A stretch of 6,581 bases of DNA, taken from Phycisphaerae bacterium. GTDB taxonomy: Bacteria; Planctomycetota; Phycisphaerae; Tepidisphaerales; Tepidisphaeraceae. Location of the stretch: NCBI GenBank assembly GCA_014380825.1, contig JACMJD010000484.1, positions 1-6,581 of the forward strand, written 5' to 3'. A program made the position numbers and the translations under genes. Shown piece by piece: positions 1 to 6,463 of the stretch; position 1 is the stretch's first letter, and each line of letters opens with the position of its first letter. The notes below the pieces were generated by a model, which saw nothing but the letters and a program-made list of their open reading frames with translations, did not search any database and had not been told where the DNA came from.

Positions 1-1638
1 ATCGCGGCTGTCGGTAGATCGGCCTTGCAAGAGCAGTTCGTTGGCGAAATCCAGGCGGCGCTGGGCGAGGTCGATGCCGCGGCGTTGGATTTCTACGGTG
101 ACTTGCGCCGACTGGATGCCGCGGACGTCGGAGCGCACGTCGGCGAGCACGTTGTCGCGGGTGAGCGTGAAGGCGCGGGTGGCGCGTTCCAGCAGGATCA
201 GCGAACGGCGATAGACGTTCCGTTCGTCCACCCGATCCAGCGGCCAATCGACGCGGACGCCGGCTTCGTAATTGAGAGATCGCGCGTTGAAGTTCTCCCG
301 CAAGCTGATGTCGTTGCGATCGCCAAGGATTCCCGCGGCTGTGAGGTTGACATCGGGCAGCAAACCGTTTGAGGCGACTTGAACCCCTCGCTGTGCGTCT
401 TCGATCTGATCGCGCGACGTCTGCAGATCGAGACGATACTGAAGCGCCAGCGCGGCCGCGTCGATCCGTTCGATGTCCGGGCCGGTGACGGTCAGCTCGA
501 TCGGGACGATCTGGATGTCCTCATCCACCGGCATGCCAAGGGCGATTTTGAAATCATCCAACTGATTCTGGTAGTTCTGCTGCGCTTGGATCAGTGAGCT
601 CTCCACCTGCAACTGCTGCTGAAGCGATCGCTGCACCTGGAGAAAATTGATCCGCCCGGCCCCGTAGAGCGCTAGCGTGCGCTCGGTGAGATCGGCAAGC
701 GTCGCATAATTGAACCGGCGATTCGCGATCGACTGCTGGGCGCTGAGCAGCCGAAGATATCGCGTCGAAACATCGACTGCGAACGATCGGCGAAACTCTT
801 CGAAGCGCCGAACCTCGTAGATCAGTGATCGCTCGGTCTGGATCAGCGGCTCGAGGTTGACCATGCCGGCGCCGCGCAGCAGCGGAATCGATGCGGTCAG
901 CGCGGCCGATGCAGATTCGGCGCCTTCCGTGTTGTCGCTCAGCGCGTTGACGAAGCGAACCAGCCCTGTCGCGACGATCTCGCCGCCGTAGGGAAGTTGC
1001 TGTCGCACGCCGATCGTGTTGGTGGCGTTGAGCGCGGAGCGATAGTTCACGTCCTGTTGCCCGCCGGTGTACGTCAGCAACGAACTCGCGAACGGGCGCG
1101 GCGTGAACAGGTGCCGCTCGAACGTGACGGCCAGCGCCGCGAGATACAAATCTTCCATCCGGGTCTGATAGTCGCGGCTGTGCTGCACCGCGTACGCGAG
1201 CGATTGAAACAGTTCAAACGTGTGACGCACCGCAGGCGCCGAAGGCGGGCCTAGTCGCAAGCGTTCGATTCCCGGCGCGCGGGCGGATTGCACATCCAGC
1301 GGCTCGAAGCGCGGCGCATCGGTGCCGGGCGGGAAAAACTCGATCGGCCCGAGCGGCTCGAGCGGCACTTGCACCATCGTCGGCTCGAGCGGCGGCGATG
1401 CTTCAGGCGGCTTGGGCGGGACCGGAACTTTCGCATACGCCTGCTTCGGCGGGTTCGTTGGCATCGTGGTCGGCGCGACCACCTGCGGCTCGTAATCGAT
1501 CGTTTTTTTCTCGCGATCCTTCAGCAGCTTTTCCACATCCGCATCCGCCCAGCGACGGTACGCATCCGGGCTGCACGCCGACGCCGACACCAGCAGCATC
1601 GCCGTGACAAGGATCAAAACGGAACGAAGAGTTCGCAT
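1..1638 (-). CDS. TolC/OEP-family outer membrane efflux protein, C-terminus cut by window edge
   Basis: The frame is open for 546 codons from ATG at 1638-1636 to base 1 with no stop, so the 3' end lies outside the window. Residues 1-21 form a basic then hydrophobic signal sequence ending ASAC (Cys22), a weak lipobox, so the protein is probably a lipoprotein. Residues 50-105 are a Pro-rich linker. From about 138 onward the sequence fits the OEP fold: a first helical repeat, an LPYGGE strand-like segment near 215-220, a PLLRGAG segment near 252-258, and long Gln-, Leu- and Arg-rich helices at 260-370. A second repeat starts near 390 and includes a DWPLD strand near 464. Family members form trimeric channels that carry efflux or type I secretion substrates across the outer membrane, working with an HlyD-type adaptor and an inner-membrane pump. 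Any such partners would lie left of the window. No clear Shine-Dalgarno precedes the ATG. Family assignment is firm; substrate is unknown. Confidence 0.9.
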   Translation of the reverse strand, partial: MRTLRSVLILVTAMLLVSASACSPDAYRRWADADVEKLLKDREKKTIDYEPQVVAPTTMPTNPPKQAYAKVPVPPKPPEASPPLEPTMVQVPLEPLGPIEFFPPGTDAPRFEPLDVQSARAPGIERLRLGPPSAPAVRHTFELFQSLAYAVQHSRDYQTRMEDLYLAALAVTFERHLFTPRPFASSLLTYTGGQQDVNYRSALNATNTIGVRQQLPYGGEIVATGLVRFVNALSDNTEGAESASAALTASIPLLRGAGMVNLEPLIQTERSLIYEVRRFEEFRRSFAVDVSTRYLRLLSAQQSIANRRFNYATLADLTERTLALYGAGRINFLQVQRSLQQQLQVESSLIQAQQNYQNQLDDFKIALGMPVDEDIQIVPIELTVTGPDIERIDAAALALQYRLDLQTSRDQIEDAQRGVQVASNGLLPDVNLTAAGILGDRNDISLRENFNARSLNYEAGVRVDWPLDRVDERNVYRRSLILLERATRAFTLTRDNVLADVRSDVRGIQSAQVTVEIQRRGIDLAQRRLDFANELLLQGRSTDSRD

Positions 1639-1741
1639 GAGTGAGCCGCGAAGTGTAACCGCCGGCCGTGCGCGTTCAAATTTCACCTCGGCCGAGCAAA
1701 TGGATTAGATTACTCGACATGAGAAAGCGCGGGAGGGATCG
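1639..1741. promoter_or_regulatory. Divergent intergenic region between TolC-like and M50 genes
   Basis: These 103 bases separate two divergently transcribed genes, so promoters for both should lie here or just inside the coding ends. The rightward gene has a good ribosome site, GGGAGGG at 1731-1737, four bases before its GTG. TAGATT at 1706-1711 is a possible -10 element for the rightward gene (4 of 6 sigma-70 consensus bases), but no convincing -35 accompanies it. An eight-codon frame, ATG 1719 to TGA 1743-1745, overlaps the GTG start. The 11-mer at 1643-1653 (GAGCCGCGAAG) recurs at 6531-6541. The divergent layout is seen directly; the promoter assignment is inference. Confidence 0.4.
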
Positions 1742-4522
1742 GTGAGCACCGAGAGCGCGTCTGAACCATCCAATTCATCGGTGTTGGACGCGCTGCCGTT
1801 GGCTGTCTTGTTCTATCGGATCGACCCATCTCGCATCACGGTGCGCGAATATTTGAACAACGGTTGGGCGTTCGCGCCGGCTTTGCTGCTTCACAAGCTG
1901 CTTTTCATCCCGATCCCGACGTCATCGGATGATCCGTGCACGGAATCGATTCGATCGTTCGAAGTTTCGCCCGCGTACGTTGAGCCGGACGCCGCTGCGA
2001 ATATCGCGCCCATCCTGGGACAACTGATCGCGCTGGGCTTTGAAGATCCGATCTATCACCACGTGAACGATCGGCTGCATTTGACGAAGCTGAATCTGGT
2101 CACGCTTCGAAACTTGTCTTATCCGGCCGCGGCGCGAATTCGAAATCGGATCTGGAGCGTGCGGCATCCGCCTAAGTTGACGATCTACTGCGAATTCTTC
2201 ACGCGATACACGGATGGCACGTGTTTGTGGTCGTTGTCCGAGCACGCCGATATCAATCGCCCGCCAAACTTCACGATGAATCGCCACGTTGGCGCATCGC
2301 CGGCGGACTTGTGGGCGTCACATCAGGCGATGGTGCAGCGAGACGTGGCGGCGGGGAAAGTCGTCATGCCGGTGCGCGATCACGATGCGCTGCGTGAGCT
2401 CATCGACTGGCAGCACGAATCCGTGCGCGATTATTACCTCCAGCGCGGCGTGTTCGCGCCGCTGCGCGAAGCAGATCACGCGCAACTGGCGGCGGCGGAT
2501 GAACGCCGGCGCGAAGCGGGCGCCGCCGGGGAACAACACGCCGATGTGCTCGCGCAGCTCGCGCGATTGCAAGCCAAGCGCGGAAGCTGGCTCACCGGCA
2601 TCATCATGCTGGTCGTTTCGCTGTTCCTGTTCGCGGCAGTGATGCACGTGGCAACCGGCAACGCCAACGCACCGGGCTCCGTTCCGACACTCGAATTCCT
2701 GCTGCTGCTGATCCCCATCATGCTGTTCCACGAGCTTGGCCACTTCGTCGCGATGAAGGCGTTTGGCTATCGCAACCTGCGGATGTTTTTCATCCCGATG
2801 CTCGGTGCGGCGGTCGTCGGTCAAAACTACATCGCGCCGGGATGGAAGAAGGCGATCGTCTTCCTGATGGGCCCGCTGCCCGGCATCTTCGTCGCGATTT
2901 GCCTCGGCATGGCCGGAATGACATTTCAAATTCCGCTGCTGACGAAGATCGCGCTGCTCACCTTGATCCTGAACGGCTTCAACCTGCTCCCGCTGCTGCC
3001 GCTGGATGGCGGGCGACTGATGCACGCGCTGCTGTTCTCCCGGCACTTCGTGCTTGATGCCGCGTTCCGCGTGGTGGCCGCGCTCGGGCTGCTGCTGGTT
3101 GCGCTGAAGTTTGGCGACAACATACTGCTGGTCGTAGCGATCGCGACCATGATCTCGGTGCCGGCCGCTTACAAGATGGCTCGGATCGCGAGCGATCTGC
3201 GTCGCGGCGGATTCGATTCCGGCGTCGTTGCCGGCGCTCGCGAACAGCAAATTCCAACCGCCGCCGCCGTGGTGATCATTGATCGGTTAAAGCAGGCGTT
3301 TAAGCGCAGCACCGGCACGAAGCTGCTGGCGCAGCACACGCTGAACATTTACGAATCGCTCACCGCGCGCCCGCCGGGCGTTGGCGCGTCGCTGGCGTTT
3401 GGCGCGCTGTACATCGTGAGCTTCGTGCTGGCGATCGTGTTCACGGTCGCGTTCGTCGTTGGACGGACGGACCCGGGCTTCGTCGCGAATGCGTTCCAGC
3501 GAATGCGGCAACAGCAACAAGCGCCGTTGCCCGGCAACGCGGTGCAAGTCGATTCGATCGACGTGATCCGCGCGACCTCGCCGGATGCGCCGACATCGCG
3601 TGAGAACTGGGAGCCCCGGTACACGATCATCGCCACATTCCACGATGCGGCCGCCGCGCGACGAACTTTGGACACGCTGCGGAAAGATCCGCGCGCCGAT
3701 AGCGCTTCGTTTTTGCTGTTCTGCGATTCGGTGCTGGTCGCGGTTCCGCGCACGGACGATGCCGCCCGCGCACATTGGGTAAAGCGATTGGAGGCGTATT
3801 CAAAATCAGTCGTAGTCGATTCGGATCGATTCAAAGCGCCATTCAGATTGTCATGCGTCGCGCCATCCGACGACGCGGCCAAGGACATCGAGCGGACCGT
3901 GATGGCGTATTTCCAGAACGGCACCCAGATGCATCTGATCGCGCCATGGACACGGGATGAAACGCGTACGCCGGAGCAGATCGCGCAGCATCAACACGCG
4001 CGGGAGGTGTATGTGCAGATTGCCGAAGCGGAATCGAAGGCGATTGCAGACCCGTCGCTCGCCGCGATCGGAAAGAAAATCGTCGCGGCCGATCGTCACG
4101 CCGACCGCGCCGAGGTCGATCGTCTGCTGGACGAGCAGCGCGACATGCTCCATAAGGCGCGTCTTCATGCACGCGATGAGCTGGCGCAAAAGGCGATCAG
4201 CCCGGCCGATCGCGAGTTCATCCAGCTTTATCCGATCGTCAAGCTGAATTCAGATGGCAGCGCGACGCAACCGATGACAATGTTGACATCGCTCGTCGCA
4301 ATGATGGGTCAACTCCCACTGTCGAGTGACGGCCCCACCGCGTTCGATGATCGGTATTCTTCGATGGGCTTCATGGACCGCAACGGACAGCGGCTCACGT
4401 TCGAATACCTTTTGTTCATCGATCCATTCGAAGGCTTGCCCGGGTTTGTTCGCTGGCTGCGCGAACAGGGGTGCGACCAGTTCCGATATGAAATTAATCC
4501 TGGCGAAGAGAATCCGAACTGA
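1742..4522 (+). CDS. Large multi-domain M50 (site-2 protease family) membrane metalloprotease
   Basis: This encodes 926 residues from a GTG start, supported by GGGAGGG four bases upstream. The zinc motif HELGH is at residues 330-334 inside a hydrophobic helix (about 317-340), and the third-ligand motif appears as NGFNLLPLLPLDGG at 411-424 with Asp422. Both halves of the M50 active site are therefore intact. Hydrophobic segments lie near 282-304, 317-340, 368-392, 399-420, 436-456, 460-480 and 548-573. Residues 1-280 have no signal peptide, are soluble, and end in an Ala-, Arg- and Glu-rich, probably coiled-coil stretch (240-280). Residues 574-926 form a large soluble region; an odd count of seven helices would put it across the membrane from the N-terminus. 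I recognise neither flanking domain and see no PDZ or CBS domain. M50 enzymes cleave substrates within the membrane, as in RseP or SpoIVFB, but these are usually about 300-450 residues, so this protein is more than twice normal size. Substrate unknown. Confidence 0.92.
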   Translation: MSTESASEPSNSSVLDALPLAVLFYRIDPSRITVREYLNNGWAFAPALLLHKLLFIPIPTSSDDPCTESIRSFEVSPAYVEPDAAANIAPILGQLIALGFEDPIYHHVNDRLHLTKLNLVTLRNLSYPAAARIRNRIWSVRHPPKLTIYCEFFTRYTDGTCLWSLSEHADINRPPNFTMNRHVGASPADLWASHQAMVQRDVAAGKVVMPVRDHDALRELIDWQHESVRDYYLQRGVFAPLREADHAQLAAADERRREAGAAGEQHADVLAQLARLQAKRGSWLTGIIMLVVSLFLFAAVMHVATGNANAPGSVPTLEFLLLLIPIMLFHELGHFVAMKAFGYRNLRMFFIPMLGAAVVGQNYIAPGWKKAIVFLMGPLPGIFVAICLGMAGMTFQIPLLTKIALLTLILNGFNLLPLLPLDGGRLMHALLFSRHFVLDAAFRVVAALGLLLVALKFGDNILLVVAIATMISVPAAYKMARIASDLRRGGFDSGVVAGAREQQIPTAAAVVIIDRLKQAFKRSTGTKLLAQHTLNIYESLTARPPGVGASLAFGALYIVSFVLAIVFTVAFVVGRTDPGFVANAFQRMRQQQQAPLPGNAVQVDSIDVIRATSPDAPTSRENWEPRYTIIATFHDAAAARRTLDTLRKDPRADSASFLLFCDSVLVAVPRTDDAARAHWVKRLEAYSKSVVVDSDRFKAPFRLSCVAPSDDAAKDIERTVMAYFQNGTQMHLIAPWTRDETRTPEQIAQHQHAREVYVQIAEAESKAIADPSLAAIGKKIVAADRHADRAEVDRLLDEQRDMLHKARLHARDELAQKAISPADREFIQLYPIVKLNSDGSATQPMTMLTSLVAMMGQLPLSSDGPTAFDDRYSSMGFMDRNGQRLTFEYLLFIDPFEGLPGFVRWLREQGCDQFRYEINPGEENPN

Positions 4523-4593
4523 TCCTTCGCGCGGCTTCCGCAGGCAGAACAGCAGTCCACAATACGTCGCATCGATTGCACAGACTTTGTAAT

Positions 4594-4655
4594 CCACCAA
4601 GAGGCCAAGAAAAAATTGATTCTGTTCTCTTGGTGCTCCTGGTGTTCTTGGTGGT
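4594..4655. repeat. CCACCAAGA inverted repeat with 9-bp tandem units in convergent gap
   Basis: CCACCAAGA (4594-4602) is perfectly complementary to TCTTGGTGG (4646-4654). Inside it, CCAAGA (4605-4610) pairs with TCTTGG (4628-4633). The right arm is made of three degenerate 9-base units (4629-4637, 4638-4646, 4647-4655) built on CTTGGTGNT. The element sits between the stop codons of two convergent genes (4522 and 4663), so it could act as a bidirectional terminator. However, the only A/T tract, six A at 4610-4615, lies in the loop and not after the stem, which argues against a classic intrinsic terminator. The same style of motif is, to my recollection, dispersed in many environmental bacterial genomes. 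Confidence 0.55.
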
Positions 4656-4662
4656 TCAGTCC

Positions 4663-5352
4663 TCAGTCCTTCAACCACTCCGCATACGCCTCGCGTACCT
4701 TGTTCATCTTCGGGATCGCGCACGCGCGAACGTAGCCTTCATTCGGGTTGTTCGCGACGTAATCTTGGTGATACGCCTCGGCGGGGAAGAATTCGGTCAG
4801 CGGCTCGATCGTCGTGACGATAGGCGAATCGAATGTTTTGGCGTCGTTGAGCTGCTTGATGTACGACTCGGCCACTTTTCTCTCGTCGTCGTTCGCACAG
4901 AAAATCGCCGAACGATATTGCGGGCCGGCGTCGTTGCCTTGGCGATCTTTCGTCGTCGGATCGTGGGCGAGGAAGAAGATCTGAAGGAGCTGGCTGTACG
5001 AAATCACGCCGGCGTCGTAGGTGATTTTGATCGCCTCTGCCTGTTTTGTTTTGCCGGTACACACCGCGCGATAGTTGGCCGTGTCTTTCGTGTCGCCGGC
5101 ATAGCCGCTCGTCACGTCTTTCACGCCTTTGAACTGCGCGAACGCGCCCTCGGTGCACCAGAAACACCCACCGGCGAGGACGATCGTGCGAATCTCGCCC
5201 GGCTTGCTGGCCGAAATCTCCACCGTGGGTTTTGGTAGCGGCTTCACGTCGTGTGATCCCATGGTTGTTGTTCCGTGCGACATCCCAAGCATCGTCAGCA
5301 CGCCGATTACAAGCGTCGCGCCAACTACAACTACAAGTGTATCAGTCGACAA
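4663..5352 (-). CDS. msrA: Peptide methionine sulfoxide reductase A, membrane-anchored
   Basis: MsrA reduces the S epimer of methionine sulfoxide in proteins. I chose the TTG at 5352-5350, giving 229 residues, because GGAGGT (5362-5357) lies at ideal spacing before it. A GTG at 5388-5386 would add 12 residues but has no Shine-Dalgarno. Numbering from TTG, residues 5-24 form one hydrophobic segment, so the enzyme is probably anchored or exported and repairs envelope proteins. The catalytic motif is GCFWC at 62-66 with nucleophile Cys63. Other family landmarks are GYAGD (83-87), AEA with the acid Glu106, and GNDAGPQYRS (139-148) with Asp141 and Tyr146. The usual C-terminal resolving Cys after GY is Val208 here; Cys211 lies three residues later, and Cys66 completes a CxxC. 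No MsrB domain is fused. The gene lies 70 bases (34 with the GTG start) downstream of the aldo/keto reductase on the same strand. Function is secure; start and export are inferred. Confidence 0.94.
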   Translation of the reverse strand: MSTDTLVVVVGATLVIGVLTMLGMSHGTTTMGSHDVKPLPKPTVEISASKPGEIRTIVLAGGCFWCTEGAFAQFKGVKDVTSGYAGDTKDTANYRAVCTGKTKQAEAIKITYDAGVISYSQLLQIFFLAHDPTTKDRQGNDAGPQYRSAIFCANDDERKVAESYIKQLNDAKTFDSPIVTTIEPLTEFFPAEAYHQDYVANNPNEGYVRACAIPKMNKVREAYAEWLKD

Positions 5353-5356
5353 TCGG

Positions 5357-5362
5357 ACCTCC
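5357..5362 (-). promoter_or_regulatory. Shine-Dalgarno GGAGGT that decides the msrA start
   Basis: On the minus strand GGAGGT is followed by CCGA and then TTG. This leaves five bases between GGAGG and the start codon, near-ideal spacing. The upstream GTG at 5388 is preceded by CACGTTTGG, which lacks a comparable site. The resulting N-terminus (M-S-T-D-T then hydrophobic) is a compact anchor. Confidence 0.65.
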
Positions 5363-5422
5363 GGCTTTGTCCGTAATAGTCTACGCACCCAAACGTGATT
5401 TGGATGCGGGCGAATTGTGCAA

Positions 5423-6463
5423 TCATGCCGTGGCCACCGGAAAAGGATTCCGCTCTTTGAACCCCGCCTGGTGCCAATACGGATACGTTTTCGTCACCTC
5501 GCTCGCGGCGTCGAGCTTGGCGATCTGCTCCTTCGTCAGATTCCAGCCCACCGCGCCGAGATTCTGACGAAGTTGTTCTTCGTTCCGCGCGCCGACGATC
5601 ACGTTGGCGACGGATGGCCGCTGAAGCAACCAGTTTAGTGCGATCTGCGGAATGGTCTTGCCGGTTTCCTTGGCGACTTCATCGAGCGCATCGACGACGC
5701 GGAACAAATACGCTTCCGGCACCTGCGGCCCGGCGTCGGTGACGGTTTTGGATTTGAGTCGGCTGGTCTCCGGCAGTTTCGCGCCGCGACGAATCTTGCC
5801 GGTCAATCGGCCCCAGCCCAGCGGGCTCCACACGACCGCGCTCACGCCTTGATCGAGCCCGAGCGGCATCAACTCCCATTCATATTCGCGCCCGACGAGC
5901 GAGTAATACGCCTGATGCGCGACATATCGAGGCCACCCATATTTCTCGGCGACGGCGAGCGACTTCATGAGATGCCAGCCCGACCAATTCGAGCAGCCGA
6001 TGTAGCGAATCTTCCCTTCGCGCACGAGCTGATCGAGCGTGGAAAGCGTTTCCTCCGGCGGCGTTTTCGCGTCGAAGCCGTGCAGTTGATAAAGATCGAT
6101 GTAATCGGTGCCGAGCCGCTTCAGACTTCCGTGGACGGCGTTGATAAGATGCTGCCGCGACGAGCCAACGTCGTTGGCACCTTTGCCGGCGCGAAACGTT
6201 CCTTTGGTTGAGATGAGAAGCTGATCGCGTTTTCCCGTGATCGCCTGCCCAAGAATTTCTTCGGCGGCGCCATTCGAATAGATGTCGGCCGAGTCGAACA
6301 TGTTCAAGCCGGCTTCGAGGCAGATATCGACGAGACGCTTGGCCTCCGCGACATCGCTCGATCCCCACGCCGCGAAGAATTCATTCGTCCCGCCAAAGGT
6401 GCCCGTGCCAAAACTCAGCACGGGAACCATCAGGCCCGATTGACCGAGAGTTCGGTATTCCAT
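5423..6463 (-). CDS. Aldo/keto reductase family oxidoreductase
   Basis: This is a full-length 346-residue NAD(P)H-dependent carbonyl reductase of the aldo/keto reductase superfamily, a single cytoplasmic TIM barrel without a signal peptide. The opening MEYRTLGQSG is the typical first strand, which fixes the ATG at 6463-6461 although no clear Shine-Dalgarno precedes it. The catalytic tetrad is complete: Asp57 and Tyr62 in FDSADIY, Lys87 in STKG, and His128 in LYQLHGFD. Cofactor-site motifs follow: GCSNWS (156-161), HQAYYSL with Gln184, WSPLGWGRLTGK (212-223), and IVGARNEEQLRQN (289-301), whose Arg293 region usually binds the NADPH 2'-phosphate. The pattern resembles the bacterial YajO/Tas-like or AKR11/12-type groups more than eukaryotic aldose reductases. 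The substrate cannot be told from sequence; aldehydes, methylglyoxal or sugar-type carbonyls are typical. It is the first gene of a probable two-gene minus-strand unit with msrA. Confidence 0.94.
   Translation of the reverse strand: MEYRTLGQSGLMVPVLSFGTGTFGGTNEFFAAWGSSDVAEAKRLVDICLEAGLNMFDSADIYSNGAAEEILGQAITGKRDQLLISTKGTFRAGKGANDVGSSRQHLINAVHGSLKRLGTDYIDLYQLHGFDAKTPPEETLSTLDQLVREGKIRYIGCSNWSGWHLMKSLAVAEKYGWPRYVAHQAYYSLVGREYEWELMPLGLDQGVSAVVWSPLGWGRLTGKIRRGAKLPETSRLKSKTVTDAGPQVPEAYLFRVVDALDEVAKETGKTIPQIALNWLLQRPSVANVIVGARNEEQLRQNLGAVGWNLTKEQIAKLDAASEVTKTYPYWHQAGFKERNPFPVATA

Noticed and set aside
25..597. Open frames on the plus strand at 25-372 and 379-597
   Set aside because: They lie opposite the TolC-family gene, whose minus-strand reading gives a coherent OEP protein. 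Their own translations match nothing recognisable.
1503..1509. Run of seven T (A7 on the coding strand) early in the TolC-family gene
   Set aside because: It could suggest slippage or phase variation, but the frame is intact on both sides (D-R-E-K-K-T), and one A7 tract is common by chance.
2318..3250. A 310-codon minus-strand open frame opposite the M50 gene
   Set aside because: The plus strand here encodes the intact HELGH and LDGG motifs. The opposite reading is a Gln-, Arg- and His-rich shadow with no domain.
1742..4522. Possible chimera or frameshift joining separate genes in the 926-residue protein
   Set aside because: The frame is continuous, composition looks similar throughout, and no internal ribosome site with a domain-boundary start stands out, so a true fusion protein is the simpler reading.
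4594..4655. CRISPR-like array
   Set aside because: The repeated units are only 9 bases, contiguous, and lack spacers; no cas gene is nearby.
4576..5238. A 220-codon plus-strand open frame opposite msrA
   Set aside because: The minus strand carries unmistakable MsrA motifs, and the plus-strand product is a low-quality mirror of that gene.
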